DNA of 64,000 bases from Kryptolebias marmoratus (lineage: Eukaryota > Chordata > Actinopteri > Cyprinodontiformes > Rivulidae), in contig NC_051431.1 in the NCBI RefSeq assembly GCF_001649575.2, positions 4,648,205 through 4,712,204 of the forward strand, in the 5' to 3' direction. The notes beneath the pieces were generated by a model. That model had not been told where the DNA came from. It was given only the letters and a program-made list of their open reading frames with translations, and did not search any database. Shown here in pieces: positions 25,608 through 38,469 of the stretch (position 1 is its first letter; the number at the start of each line of letters is the position of its first letter). The position numbers were made by a program, and so were the translations under genes.

Positions 25608-26008
25608 TTGAAGGTTTTTAAATACTTGAACTTCTCAGACCTTTGCTGTTATTTAAAAGCTGTTTAGCTTTTAAAATAGCTGACCCAATGAATAAAATAT
25701 TAATGATAGCAAAGTTTTTTAGGGAACACCGAGGAGACTCTGAAGGGCATCACGAGTTTAGAAACTGGGTTTTAAAGAAGCCTGAACACAACAACCAACT
25801 AAAGGCATTTTTTTCACCAATTAAACACAGAATAGGACCAATCGTGCTACAGCTGCAATCAGTATAATAGGAAACATACTTGGTGGTTGAAAAAAAGCAA
25901 AAAAAGTAAAATGACACACATAAAAAGGCATTATTTTGATAAGTACACTAAAACAGCAGACTTAACAGCAAATCATAGTCTTTTCAAAGATTGAATAAAA
26001 TGAGCAAA

Positions 26009-26088
26009 CCTTTTGAGACCCAAGCTTTTGTTTGGTGAGCAGTTTTTCGATGCAGTGTCCTCGTATGAGAACGCAGGGTCTCAGGAGG
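26009..26088. repeat. Possible inverted-repeat element end
   Basis: CCTTTTGAGACCC (26009-26021) and GCAGGGTCTCAGGAGG (26073-26088) are imperfect inverted copies, and TGTCCTCGTATGAG lies between them. This combination resembles the end of a teleost miniature transposon family. No second end was found. Confidence 0.35.
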
Positions 26089-28013
26089 TTAAAGACCAAA
26101 GATTTTCCACAAATCGATCACCTTTAACATGCAGACTGTTCTGACTTATTGTGTTTTCGGGATACACTGTCAAAACACAGAGGCAGAACAATGTCATAAT
26201 TAGAGGTCACAAAATCCTGTCTTTAATAAAAATTGTGATGCATTAAAACTATTTTTGTTGTAAAACAGCAGTTTAATAAATTTATTTTTGTCATAAAACC
26301 AAAACTATTGTAATTGTTAAAAGAATTACAGAGATTAGGACCTCTCAGTGTAGGGTCCTGTCACCTCCAAAGTAATAAAGTGTACCACTGGATTGTACAG
26401 TATATTAGGCTGCCCTCTGAACTGCATTTATTTCTTCCTGTTACAATAAAAAAAAAAAAAACTGTGTTTGATCTGCACTTTAAAGCAAATTCCCTACAAT
26501 ATTAGAACAACTAAAATCTGGATTTTAGTGTAAGCTGAATGCCTGCTTACAGTATATTGACTGGAATATGGACTTTGAAACGTATTATTTACCGAAGGTG
26601 AGTTTATTTTTTTGCAGTATCACGTTGCTTAGTACAGGCTATACTCATACTATTGATATCTGAATTGATCTTTCGGCTCCAGATGAGGTTGCTTATATTG
26701 ATGGCCTTACTCTAACAAAATAAAAAATAATCTTTGCCAACAGAGCACTTTTGTAAACTCATGCTAATAAGTGCTTCACATGGGCACCAATTAAAAGAGG
26801 TTACCAAATGCAGAAAAATACAATCCCACGATACAAAACAAACAATTCAGAGAAAACATGAGAGAAAATAAAGAAGCAGAAGCAGATCTGTGCTGAAGAG
26901 GGTGAATGACCTAGGTCTCTTTAAGTGATCATAGACGTGTTGAAAGGAGACACTTCGGGGTTCAGCAGCAGCTGTGACACAGTGGTAATGATTGGCTTTA
27001 TAAGAACATATGTCTCTATAAGTAAAGAATACTGTGTTTCATTATTTATCAGAGGAAAATCTCACTTTTATAGGCTTGGCCCTGAAATATAATTCAGTTC
27101 CTCCTATCACCTTTATAAAGTGTTCATGACTGAATATAAAAACCGTCCACCTCCTATAATCTGCTTCAGGTAATGTGTAATGATTCTGTGAAGAAAGAGG
27201 CAGATTTTGACAGTGGAACTTTTTTAATGGTATGAACTTGGTCAAGCTGACTTTTTGATCCGACTTATGACACATCATGTTAAAAACTGAAAAGTGCATC
27301 AAGCCTGCTGCTGATTTATTCACAGATTTCTGTTTAATTTCTTTAGGTTTAAAGACTGAGCTTAACTACAATCCTGTAGTTTTGGCTGTCATTGAAAGTG
27401 GCAACTCTTTTTGTTTGTGAACTGTAATTTCTTCATCACGCTGTGTAAATGTTAAATAAAAGTCAAACTGACATGAAATATAATGCCTGAAATATCTTAA
27501 TGACCACTTAACTGGCTTTTATTTAGTCTTTGTTTCTGCTTGAAAAATATACCTTTTCACCGCTGCTGTCTGAGCAAAGTCAAAGTGAAGTGTTCAGCTT
27601 TGCATTTTAGTGAATAAATAGTCTTTAAATAGATATTTAGATCAATTTACTACCTTTTATGGTAAAAAATGGAAGGAACCAGATATAACTTTGGCACTAT
27701 GCGTGCATAAACGTGTTTTAGATTAAAACTCCTCATCTGTCACCACCATCTAATCTTCATACTCACTCTGTCTTGATTAGGGTTACAGGGGTTCATCACG
27801 GTGACCAGGTCATGGACATTACTTAGAATGACTAATTGATTAATTTGGGCTAAAATAGAAACTTTTAAACGTGTCCGAAATGAAATCAAACATCCCTTTG
27901 TTCAACAATCATGTCTTTGGACTTTGAAAAAAAGAAGAACTCAGCTGGGCTTTGAAGCAGAAACTTTCTTAATGAGCAGCAACAGAGTTAACTACTGGAC
28001 TACTTCAAACATT
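26089..28013. other. Non-coding, nothing recognised
   Basis: No gene is recognised. Poly-A lies at about 26449-26461. Confidence 0.55.
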
Positions 28014-28834
28014 TCACTATACATTTAAACACATTGTTTTAAACTAAAGCTGGCTTAAAATCCAAAGTTCAGTGAAAAAATATAATTTGGTTTACTAACA
28101 TAATGTTTTTATAAACGATTATCTTGATTAACAATGAATCATAGACCTTTGCTTTGTGTTTGGCTGATTTAGGTTTAAAATGGATTTAGTTCACTTTTTT
28201 GAACCTGCATTATTTTTCCCAGCTTTGTAAAAACGGTGACTTGTTACAGAAAAAAACGATTTTTCTGTCACAATAATTCAGATTATTTATTAACTGAACT
28301 GCTTCAAGTAACTGTTTGAATCTGCAAAGCCATTTTAGCTCCATTTAAAATGTCTAAAGTTTCTAATAACTGACTGAACCGAAACACTGCATCAAATTTA
28401 AATGTCTTTTTCAACAAACTGTAACGAATGTAGCCTGTTCAAATACATTTGCCTGGGTACAGAAGATAATTTTGCAATAATTTAACTCGCGTTTCAATTG
28501 CTTTGGAATTTGTTGTTTGGCCAAAGAACTCATTGAAACTGTAATATGTTAGAATAAAAATTAAATTATAGTGGATGGCCTTGTTGTTGGATTGAAAAGG
28601 GAAATAAGTGGGAACAAAACACAAAAACGATGATACAAAAATTTTATTCCACCTACCTGCCTCTCCTGTTCAAAGTGTTGTTGGGCAGAAATTACTCATT
28701 TAGATAGTTTCAATGTCATTTATAGTTGAGTTATTTCAAAGTAGTAGTTTCATTTTATCATGACAACTTAACCAATATTTTGTCCAACTAACAAAAAAAT
28801 AAACAACAAATTGGCAAAAGCCCATTTTACAGTG
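28014..28834. mobile_element. CACTGTAAAA inverted-repeat element, copy 1
   Basis: The start CACTATACATTTAAACACAT and the internal block GGCTTAAAATCCAAAGTTCAG match the start of the copy at 47297. The end GGCAAAAGCCCATTTTACAGTG matches the end of that copy. The ends are inverted versions of CACTGTAAAA. It is about 820 bp with no coding capacity. No TA target duplication remains here. Confidence 0.5.
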
Positions 28835-29534
28835 CTAAGACGAGCAGAAAACACCTCCTACCAACGGAAAAGTGTGTGTAACCTCAATGGAAAAAAAGAG
28901 AAGATAATCATCTGAAAGATATCCGCTGAACACAAGGGTGAATGTCCTCTTAAAAACATCATCTATTCATCTTTATAGAAGTAATTGCAGCCATTTCCAG
29001 GTGGTCCTTTTGTCAAGCGCATTCATTAGTCTTCAGGAAATTGTATTTTACAGCATTTTCTGTCGGTTTCTGCAAACATAAAAGGTGTGTGATGTTGCTG
29101 AAAGCATTACAGCATAATCTGGAAAGAAGGTCATGCATTTCTTTAAGGTGTAAATAACTTTATTACAAAAAATGAGCTGCAAATGTTACACTCTGGAAAT
29201 ATTCTCAAGTTTTTGAGCAATTACATTGGCAAACTAGTCAGCACTTGAGAGGAGCTGCTGCTCATTTTCAAAGGCTGATAAGTGAATTGTGATGATGACC
29301 ACTGAAAGACTTTAAAACCAAAAAAGCTGAAAAAGCTTTAAAAGCTGAAAACTGGTGCTCTTAGATGATGTTTCATTTAGCAAAATATCTCTTGCACTGG
29401 CCAGCTGCTTTAAGGGTTACTCTGGGATGGAGAAATGATCATACACAAGGAAATGCTACAAAAATAACGTGAACTGACAGCTTAAGGAAATAATGGCCTA
29501 TCATTCTTTGAAGAAATGCAAATTATTCATGCCA
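28835..29534. other. Non-coding, nothing recognised
   Basis: No gene is recognised. Confidence 0.55.
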
Positions 29535-29822
29535 GGTTTTTAATCAAAACCCATCTTATAATGAGAAGGGACAAAGTTTGAAACATTTAGGTAAAACCAT
29601 GTATTATTGACAAGGATTGCACAATCTGTTAACATCTTGATGACAAAAGTTAATCAGTTGTAGAGCTACATCCAGTGATTACTTTCTAATGATTTTAATA
29701 AAATCTGTCCAGTAGGTCTTAAGATATTTTGTTATTGCTATAGATAATCAAACGCACTCACACACAGACACGGGCAAAAAACTTATTGCTTTTGCCTATT
29801 GGTGGCGACCGATAATAATAAT
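29535..29822 (-). mobile_element. Hairpin-ended repeat family, copy C, deleted
   Basis: On the minus strand it shows the 5' end (TTATCGGTCGCCACCAATAGG), the short GT-rich run, and the CAGTTGTAGAGCTACATCCAGTGATTACTT-type block in antisense. A much-reduced 3' part (AAAACCCATCTTATAATGAG) lies at about 29547. The middle is missing. The hAT element at 29823 inserted at or beside its 5' terminus. Confidence 0.65.
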
Positions 29823-30420
29823 CAGTGCTGGACGAAGTACTCAACTATAGTACTTGAGTAAAAGTATTGATACTCATGGTCAAATCTTACTCAACTACAA
29901 GTAAAAGTTGCTCGGTCAAAAATGTACTTAAGTTAAAGTACTGAAGTACTCACTTTTGAAAATACTTAAGTATTCAAAAATACAAATTAAATTTTCTAAT
30001 ATCAGTTATGTTGCTGTATAATTTTCAGAACCTTGTAACTTTCAGAAACCACCTGATGTACTGACGCGTAGAAACACTCTGCTACAACTTCTACACCACC
30101 TGGAAAGAACTTAAGCATAAAAATGCCACAAAAAAATATGGATTTTTTTGTGTAAAAACACACCAAACCAGAGAGTCTTGATTCTCCTCACACTTTCACT
30201 ATGGAATAGAGGTTCAAGGTTGAATCTATTACCACGAAGTAATGACTAGCTTCCTAGATATGTAGAGGAGTCAAAAGTACAATATTTGATTTTGAAATGT
30301 AGTGGAGTGAAAGTTATAAGTTCCCCCCCCCAAAAAATTACTCAAGTAAAGTGAAGATTCTCAAAAAATGTACTCAAGTACAGTAATCAAGTAAATGTAC
30401 TCCATTACTGTCCACCACTG
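29823..30420. mobile_element. hAT-superfamily miniature element
   Basis: This is a 598-bp element whose ends are inverted repeats: CAGTGCTGGACGAAGTACTC on the left and, read in reverse, CAGTGGTGGACAGTAATGGA on the right. It is flanked by an exact 8-bp target duplication ATAATAAT (29815-29822 and 30421-30428), the size made by hAT transposases. The interior is rich in GTACTCAAGTA-type motifs in both orientations and encodes nothing, so it depended on a transposase in trans. It belongs to an abundant fish type beginning CAGTGGTGGACGAAGTAC. Confidence 0.9.
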
Positions 30421-30428
30421 ATAATAAT

Positions 30429-31136
30429 AACAACAAAGAAGAATACAAACAATGTTCATTACATGAGAAAGGAGTTACATGCTCACCAAGGAAACTTTCA
30501 ACATTATTTCTCAAACAAGTGCAAAAGGAAATGTGTGCTAAGCTCCAGCTCTCATCAGGAGGGCGACTCCACCCCACAAACTGAAGGTTTCCAGTGCTGG
30601 ACTATTTTAGCTTTAGACACAAAATAGAATATCCCTTAAAGCAGCTAAACCCCAGTTGTTCCCGCGGGTGGAAGCCAGAGGCTCGTCCTGACAGACAGGG
30701 GGTGGTTGGTGCTGGTTCTTTTCTCTTGCCTGGGGAGACGTGTGCAATGCAGAGAGAGCAGCTGAGAAAACACTTGAGTGGAGACAGTCCGTCCCAACCT
30801 GCCGTCTCCCAACAGCTGGAATAATAAATGCTCTGATTTAAGATGGTTGAAAAATCCACCTCAGCAGAACACAAATAATCTCACACTATAGGGGAAATGT
30901 CAGTGGGCTGAAGCCCTGTGTTGTGTTTCGGCTAATTAAAATCGTGCAACACGAGAGGCAGTTTTATGTGAGATATTAAAAATTTAAAAGAAACCCAAAA
31001 CCGTAACCTAAAGCAGAGACATAAAACATGCTTTTGTGGTTTGACAGCAACTTTGCTGACAAAATGTCACCGCTGTTGTCCCTCATGTTTTGTGTTTCTG
31101 TAGTTTGATATCACAGTTTTTGTGAATCATTTCTGC
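30429..31136. other. Non-coding, nothing recognised
   Basis: No gene is recognised. A GC-richer patch lies at 30650-30820. Confidence 0.5.
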
Positions 31137-31663
31137 TGCCCAAAGGCAGTGGAAAGGTGGTGATAATGTTTTTGCCTGTGTGTGTGTGTGTGTTTGTGTC
31201 TGTCTATTCAGACTGAAATCAAGATCTTTGGTAAAATTGTTGTCATTTCCTATTAAGACTCAACTCTGTCTGTCTGTTAGCAAAACAACTCCTTAACCAA
31301 TAAAATGATTCTAATGAAACTTTCAGGAAATAATTACTGGATGCACTTTTACAAGTGATTAAGTTTGGGAGCCAATCTAATTCAAAATGATTGGCAGCCA
31401 CTGCTAAAGGGCATTAACCAATGCATAAATTGCTATAACTCAGTCAGATTTCTAGATGTTGAGCTCAAATCTGATTTGGTGGTAACTGCAAGTCATTCAC
31501 AACACATCCTCTGAGCATGACATCCTGTGATAATCCGTGAGATTGCACATAATATTATATATATAACTTTGTCTTTTCTCAAAATAAGATGATCTTAGTT
31601 TAAAACTCTAACATGAAAGGGGCGAGCGATATGCATTCATTCAAGGAATGCTAGGCCTTTAAT
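31137..31663 (+). mobile_element. Hairpin-ended repeat family, copy D, single-unit
   Basis: This is one of the most complete single-unit copies. It has 5' CCCAAAGGCAGTGGAAAGGTGG then TGATAATGTTTTTGCC, a (TG)8 run, the GGATGCACTTTTACAAGTGATT block, GGAGCCAATCTAATTCAAAATG, and CATTCACAACACATCCTCTGAGC. It ends with the hairpin GCATTCATTCAAGGAATGC (31633-31651) followed by TAGGCCTTTAAT. It is non-coding. Confidence 0.85.
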
Positions 31664-32766
31664 GTTGTATGTGAAATGTTAGCCTTTTCTATTTTTGTGT
31701 GATATGCTATCACTAATATGTGTAAAATAGAAGAGTTGTGGTTGATTGAGCATCAAAAACAATGTGATTTTAATTAAAATATTAATTGCCATAATATCTG
31801 CACAGACTCTTTCCTTGTCTGTTTCATGAAAATTACTCTGTAAAGGGATTTAAAAAAAAATTTTAAAACACTCTGTGCTCAAAGTGTCGCTCTATTTATT
31901 TTTTTTTAATTCTCATTTATATTTTGATGAAATGGGCAATCCATATTCTGTGCAGGAAAGCATTAAAGCCATGGCGAAACTACTTATGACTCATGAAGTT
32001 ACTGCCCTAAAATGGAGGGCCAAAGTACATTGAGGTGAGACGATCTGGTTAAACTGACTTGAGATGATCCTAATCTGTGATTGGCTCCCTGATGACTATC
32101 TTCTTCCCTCCAGCTTTAGATTTAGATCAAGTCTTTTCCACCTCCTCATCAGAAAACCAGCCCAAATCTCCTCAAGATTTTTTTTGGATTTTCTGTGATT
32201 ATATTTCTTAAGACAAGAAATTTTAAAGTTGCACTTTAGAACAGAAGAACTTTTTGTGTTTATGGATTATAAATGAGCATTAATTAATAGGAAAATATTC
32301 ATAATTGGTTTAGCTGATGAGCCAAAGGTTGAGTAAACAGAGGGAGCCTCCATGAACAGTGCAGCCCCAAATTAATAGTTTCTTGAAACAAAGTCTTTAC
32401 ATTTTCGTACGGACAGCAAAAATGCAGTCTTTTGAAAACAAAGATACAATCGCCGCACCTCTAATCTGACATATGACCTCTTTTTATTGTTGTGTTTGTA
32501 TTTGTGTAAGCTTTATGTGCACGCTCGTTGCCTCGTTTCCTTTTTTTTTGGTGTATTTTCATGGCAGCATTTTAGCGCTACAGGCCTGGTGAAGTTACTA
32601 CAGCGATACTGGTTGTTTTTGGAATTTCAGTATGAGTGAAGCCATTTCTAGAAACGATACTGAGTTTAGTTTTAGAAACAAATAAACAGATTATTTTGGA
32701 AAAACTACATTTTTGTGTGGACAAAGCCTGAAAGGGTCAGTAAGTTAGTAACAGATCAATTTTCTT
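31664..32766. other. Non-coding, nothing recognised
   Basis: No gene is recognised. Confidence 0.55.
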
Positions 32767-32771
32767 TTTAT

Positions 32772-33242
32772 TGTCATGGTGGGTGGAAAAGGTGGCGAAC
32801 CCAGAGCACAGACTCATTGTAACAACCATAAGAAAACTATTTTTTTTACAATAAACACAAAACAAAGGCTGTCGTGGTAGCAAGCTAAACATAACAAAAT
32901 CCAAGAACAAGACATGAGCAAACCTGAGCCAAGACGGGAGGACAACCGGACAGAATGAAACAAGAAAGTGACAATGAACCAGCAGTGAGCGGAGGAAATG
33001 ACCAGGTTTTAAACACAGGAGGTAATTAGGAAAAGTGGGCACAGGTGAGATGATTATGAAACCAGGAGCAGGTGGAGATGGGCATGACAAGTAAACAAGT
33101 GACAGACGGAGGAGAGGTGAATACTGACAGACACAGAGAACAAGACCACATGAAAACAACAAAAGAGACAACCCAAACCCAAAAAGAGACCAGAAGCAAA
33201 ACACTAAATACAAAAAGAAACATACAAAACCGAATCCTGACA
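32772..33242 (-). mobile_element. Solo LTR, family 1, copy 2
   Basis: The element starts TGTCA and ends TGACA, with an exact 5-bp target duplication TTTAT at 32767-32771 and 33243-33247. It aligns with 8476-8914 from end to end: shared CAGACTCAT near the left, CAAAACAAAGGCTG, AAATCCAAGAACA, CAGGTGGAGATGGGC and GAAAACAACAA. There is no internal retroelement region. The 168-codon open frame on its minus strand is an aromatic and leucine-rich shadow shared in character with the other copy. Confidence 0.85.
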
Positions 33243-33362
33243 TTTATGTGGACAACACACAACATGAAGGCGCAAATTGTGAGATTAAGTCTTTCTTTTG
33301 GTGACTGTATTACAGAATCTTTTCACAGTAAAATGCAAACTAATGATCGTCTGTTGTTTTCC

Positions 33363-33470
33363 TGTTCAGGGTCACGGGGGGGATGGAGTCTTCCTTAGCT
33401 GTCATTAAAAGGTGGGGTATACCCTGGATAGACCACCAGTCCATCACAGGGCCAACAAGGATGCACCAAA
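33363..33470 (-). repeat. tRNA-headed teleost repeat fragment
   Basis: In antisense it shows the 3' part of the 58242 family: TGTTCAGGGTCACGGGGGG, then GTATACCCTGGATAGACCA and CCAGTCCATCACAGGGCCAA. Both the tail and the tRNA-like head are missing. Confidence 0.7.
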
Positions 33471-36400
33471 TCATTTGCACTCAGTTGTACTGTGAATTTG
33501 AAACATCCAATTCAAGTGTTTTTTTTTTGTTTTGTTTTGTTTTTTTCTGAACTGCAGGGAGAAGAAAAGAAAACTCCCGCAGCCACAGAAAAGTCTGCAA
33601 ACCAGAAGCCTTCTTACTGTGAGGGTACAATGCCTCGCCTCTCCGAAGAGCAAACAACTTTTAAAGTCAAAGCAATAGTTTTTAGTCTTTTTATGCAAAG
33701 TAGACAGATGGTAATATATTCAGGGCTCCCAGTTACAGGAGGTCAGTGAGAGGTCTTGGTTATTAAACTGACCAAACAGAGTTGCACAGAGCAAAGAAAA
33801 AGAAGATGATATATAAGAACTGAGCCAAACTGTAATTAAACAATGAAAAATGGATTTTTCACCTTTTGTCTCAACAATCTGTTTGCCTTTATTAAGTATT
33901 TCGGTTTATACTGCATGTTTTAAGACCAGGAGGGAACTTGACTAAAATTTGGATGTTTTCTCAAACATGAATATATAAAGTGATCATGTGAAAAACTTGT
34001 TTGGCATTTGAACTACTGAGGTTGGTGGATATATTTAAATGCACCAAAAAAGCTGCATTTCATCCTCATATGCTTGTAATTTGATTTATTTTAGATTTTT
34101 TTTTCTGCAACCATGTCACTGCTGGATACCAAGAAGGACTTTGCTGGTGCTGGACCAAGCCTGATGGGACACAGAAATCCATTTTAAGATTTTCTGCTTC
34201 TGCTGGTTTACGATAATCCCCAGCAGTGTCTTTGGTTGGCTGTAGACATGACAGTAGTTTCCAGAACACAAATACAAGATGCAGTGATGGAGGGAGAGAG
34301 GGAGAGAGATGAAAAGTGGAGATATTGACAGCGCTGGAGGTGTGGAAATAGATGGTTGGTAAAATCTGCTCGCCTGCAGGAATGCAGAAGTGGGATTTTC
34401 AGGTGGATGGGGATATAGCTTCAGTAAAAGTAAAGATGGACTCGGCTCACAGCTGTAGCCCCTCCAACACTGACAGTCAACTCTGACAGTCACTGTCATT
34501 ATAACTCAAAGAGCTGTGAAAAAAAAAAAAAAATATATATTTCAAATAACATGAACATCCCCGCAAGGCAACAATATTACTGGTTATTTGGGCAGGACAG
34601 AGATTTTTTTCTTTCTTGCCGTAGAACTTAAAACAATCTGTCAAGATTTGGGGCCTCATTATAAACTGTTTTGTAAACTTATTAGGCAAAAATAACTGTT
34701 TTGTTGGAATTGTTCAGTTATAATTACTTATACGAGATAAACAGCCTGCATGGAAAACTTTGAGAAATACGTAAATAAATAAGTTAGGGAGAAAACATAT
34801 CGACTCCCAGTATGCTTTGGTGTTTATGGAGGCCTTTTGTTTAAGACCATTCAACAAAATACATCTGTACTTGCATAATATGGTTTAGTATTGTCTTGCT
34901 GAAATATGCAAGGCCTTCCCTAAAAAAGACACAAACAATTACAACTTCAATATATGTTTTCACCAATAGAATAGAAAAATTAACCTGAAATATTGACAAT
35001 GGGGCTTCTCTTGGATCTAAAGGCATTGCATTTCATTTCATTGGAGCACAAAAAGGTCCTGTTTTCATGTTTAAACAGCGATCATAAAGCACCAAAAAAT
35101 GCATTTGACACCTAAAATTTTCTTCTTCTTTTACTAACTTAGGTACAAACACTCGAGTCTTTTGTAAGCAAATCAAATATGTTTTGCTTTATCTAAAAAA
35201 GTACAACCATAGCATTGTGTGTACAGCGTATAAATAGCACCACCTCAGGAGCAGCTATGTGCATTTTAAGCTCTGTCATTTTACAGCATTAAACATGAAA
35301 AATGATTAAAGTCACAGTAAAAGCTCAAGGTAAAGTGTCATTTTTCAAGACGACATTACAAAAGGACACACACACACACAATAAAAAGCTCACTGGTCTT
35401 AGACAATGTGCACGGTGTGTTATTCAAACACTATTTTAAGCAACCTGGCAGGGCTGTCTGATTTTAATGGCATGTAATGTAATGGCGTGGTTACTCTGTT
35501 GACAGTTTCACATTTTCAATAAAACACTCTGCCACTGCAGAGAAGCACTGCATGGCTGATGAAAGTGTAAAAGACAGATCAGTGCGGCTGCATTAATGGG
35601 AGTTCCTCTGTCAGGGAGCCTCACTGACCTTGGTCTTATCACTATGACCTCATGCATGATTGATAAATAAAAATGAAACTCAAGATGTTCTCCAAAGCTG
35701 AAGTATCTTATCTTGTTTAGAGCTGTTTCTTTTCTACTTTTGACTTTTGTTTAGCAAAAATTCAAACAGGGCCTAATGGCTGACATTTAAACTTTGCAGA
35801 ATTTGCATTGTTTTCATACAAGCGAGAAGGGGAATAGAGACTCAAAACAATACCTCTGTGACCTGTCTGCATCTCGGTGACAATTGGATTACCTGAAGAC
35901 TGAATAAATATTCAAACTGTCTTGTAACAAACATGTATATTCGCTTTACAACACAAATGAAAAAAAAAAAATCTTTCATGGGGGATTTCACACTTAAATC
36001 GCCTCAAAAAAGTATTGAAATACAAGATGGAGTGCTTAACCTTGATATGACCAGATGTTTTAAAGCTGGATTTCTCAATTTGAGGTAATTAACATAATTC
36101 CCACTCAGCAGATGTGTCACTATAGAAATGATACCTCTCAGCAGCAGGATCTCCAGCTCATATTACAGCAAAATAATAATAATTTTTGATTTTATGTAGC
36201 TGACTGGTACCTCTTTATTGCTTTCTTTTAAAGTAATAATAAAAAACTAGTTCAAGTCCTGCCATGTGGCCACAACATTAAATATTACAACAGATGTGTA
36301 ACAATACTGTTTTCCAAACAGGTAGTATTGTTTTGAGCTGTTGATCAATAATGCTCAAAGCCAATGAGGCTGTCTGGAAATGTTTATTCATTCTCATATT

Positions 36401-37289
36401 CCTTACAAGGCTATCTCGAATTGCTGATAACTTCAAGATGAATTACTATGTTAGTGTATGTGGATATATTAGTACACCACTTATATGACCCACCACAGGG
36501 GGGTTACCTGGCAGAGTGCAATAGAAAACCAGAGGAATTATTTTCATGTCTCTGGCCTATACGGTCTGTCTGTGAGTGATGATTACCCTTGTAATTACTT
36601 CCAGGAACACAATCGAAACCTGTGTGTTGTATATTATTTCACAATATTGGACCTTTTGAAGGAACCAAGGCAGCTATGGCAAAAATATATTTTACAGTTT
36701 ACTTTTTCTAAGTAAGCAGTTTATACGACTTGTTGCAAAATATGTGTATTTCTTCTGTCATCTTTTAGGATTTCTCCCACAGATGATGATGAAGCACTGA
36801 AATTTCATGTGGCATATGCAGTTTGTTTTTGGTGCCAGCACAGTAGGGGAAACGGCAAAGAGTCAAAATGGTGATTTGTGACGTTACCTTGTTTTTTACA
36901 TTCATATTTGTAAGAGATAGACTACCATTCAGTGTCAAAGTATTAAATAATAATAATAATAAAAATAAAGGACAGACTTTGATAGACCCAAAATGCTGGT
37001 TCCACTTTGTTATTAGTGTTTAGGCTTTGTTTGGTATTGCCAATCTTCAGATCTCTGAAGTAGTTATAGATTAAGTTATTCTTTTCATGATGTGCCTGTT
37101 ATTTGACCTTTGACCCCAGTGTTGTTCCCTGACCTTGGAGCATTTAAAGAAAACATGTAAAACATCTCATATTGGTAAACTATGGCGTATTTATTATTAC
37201 TATGTAGCTGTTTTTATCTCAAATGCCTAAACTGGGTATTCTTCCTGCTGAACCAGTTTTGACAGATTGGCTTGTTGGAACAGGAGTCT
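33471..37289. other. Long non-coding stretch
   Basis: No gene is supported. A (CA)n run lies at about 35366-35380, poly-A runs near 34518 and 35959, and an (AAT)n-like run near 36946-36966. GC-richer unique-looking sequence near 35570-35670 could be regulatory but shows nothing specific. Confidence 0.5.
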
Positions 37290-37590
37290 GATCCATCCAT
37301 TCATCTTCTTGAACCCACTTTTCCATGCAGGGTTGTGGGGAGCCTGTGTGTATCTCCAGCATTCGTTTGGCGACAGGCAGGGTACACGCTGGACAGGTTG
37401 CCAGTCCATCACGGGGCCACACAGAGACAAACAAGACAGGCAGCCAGTCACACTCTCACTCACACCTAGTGAGAAATTAGAGTTAGCAATTAACCCGACA
37501 AGCATGTTATTGATCTATGGGAGGAAACCCACGCAGGCACAGGGGGAACATGGGAATGCCACAGCTGGGTTTAAACTTGCAACCTACTCT
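37290..37590 (-). repeat. tRNA-headed teleost repeat, 5'-truncated
   Basis: Read on the minus strand it carries most of the 58242 family body: a degenerate B-box-like AAGTTTAAACCC near the start, CCTGTGCCTGCGTGGGTTTC, GGGTTAATTGCTAACTCTAA, CCCCGTGATGGACTGGCAAC, and a tail ATGAATGGATGGAT (37291-37304 on the plus strand). The tRNA A-box head is lost. Open frames on both strands here are by-products of the repeat. Confidence 0.8.
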
Positions 37591-37691
37591 TCCTTAAAAT
37601 GAAAAAAGGTTCTGCATTTAAATTTAAAAAAGCCCTTCAAGGATTTAATAGTACCCTTCCAAGAATTTGAGAAAATAAATATTATGCTAAA

Positions 37692-37726
37692 CTGTGTGCT
37701 GTGAATATAAATTTCACAGCACACAG
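37692..37726. repeat. Perfect 14-bp inverted repeat
   Basis: The arms CTGTGTGCTGTGAA and TTCACAGCACACAG surround a 7-nt AT-only loop (37706-37712). No known RNA or mobile element end is recognised. Confidence 0.85.
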
Positions 37727-38469
37727 AATATAAGTTGGTTAAAGTTTATAATTTACTTGAAAATGTTTCAAATTAAATCAAAATTAGAATTCTAAGATTC
37801 CCACTCTGACATCATGTCAGTGTTGAGGTTTGTACCAAAATGTCCTTCAAAGTAAACTTTGTCAGTTGTGTAAAAGGAGTCACAGGTGTTGAGTGAAGCA
37901 AACCTGATTTTGAGACTCTCAAAGCAGTGATAAAAGGTCACAAGGACACATGTTAGTTTAGGAAAAAAATACATTTTGTATGAATTATGGTTTAAATAAT
38001 GTAGGCGGCTGTAAAGGCTTAGACAACTGTCGACAAGGTTGGAAAGACTGGAGTGAATTTTAAAGGATAAGAGGGAGCTTTTCTGAAAATTCTGCATAAC
38101 ATTTTTTTTTTGTTCCTTTATTTCTCCTATAAAGTGTTTCAGTTGTGTTGGTAGGTCTGGGAGTTTGATTCTCAATTAGGGTATTAAAAGATTGAAGTTA
38201 CAATTCTGAACTTTTTTTAAATAAATGAAACTGAATAAATAAGGATAATATTATATGCTTGTTACTTAAACAAAGAGAGCTGCTACTAATTCTAAAATTG
38301 TAAAGGTAACAACCTGCTGCAAGTCTGTGTAAACCACAAGAACTCTGAGTTTAAATGAATCACAAACATGTTATTATAACCTATATTGATGCTTGATTTA
38401 AAAATTTAACATGTAATCTGATCACATTATGCTGGATTTGTTTCTTAAAGAAAAGGGGTATGAACTGAT

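Larger units (their letters stand above)
22007..25979. other. Long non-coding stretch
   Basis: No gene is supported. It contains the candidate conserved block at 22190-22450 and an AT microsatellite at 25588-25607. The open frames at 22181-22703, up to 164 codons, have no recognisable domain. Confidence 0.5.

Noticed and set aside
32737..33243. 168-codon open frame on the minus strand
   Set aside because: It coincides with a solo LTR and is phenylalanine, leucine, cysteine and valine rich; the sister LTR at 8476-8914 gives frames of the same kind. It is repeat sequence, not a gene.
37227..37602. Overlapping open frames on both strands
   Set aside because: They lie in a 5'-truncated tRNA-headed repeat with a diagnostic ATCC tail.
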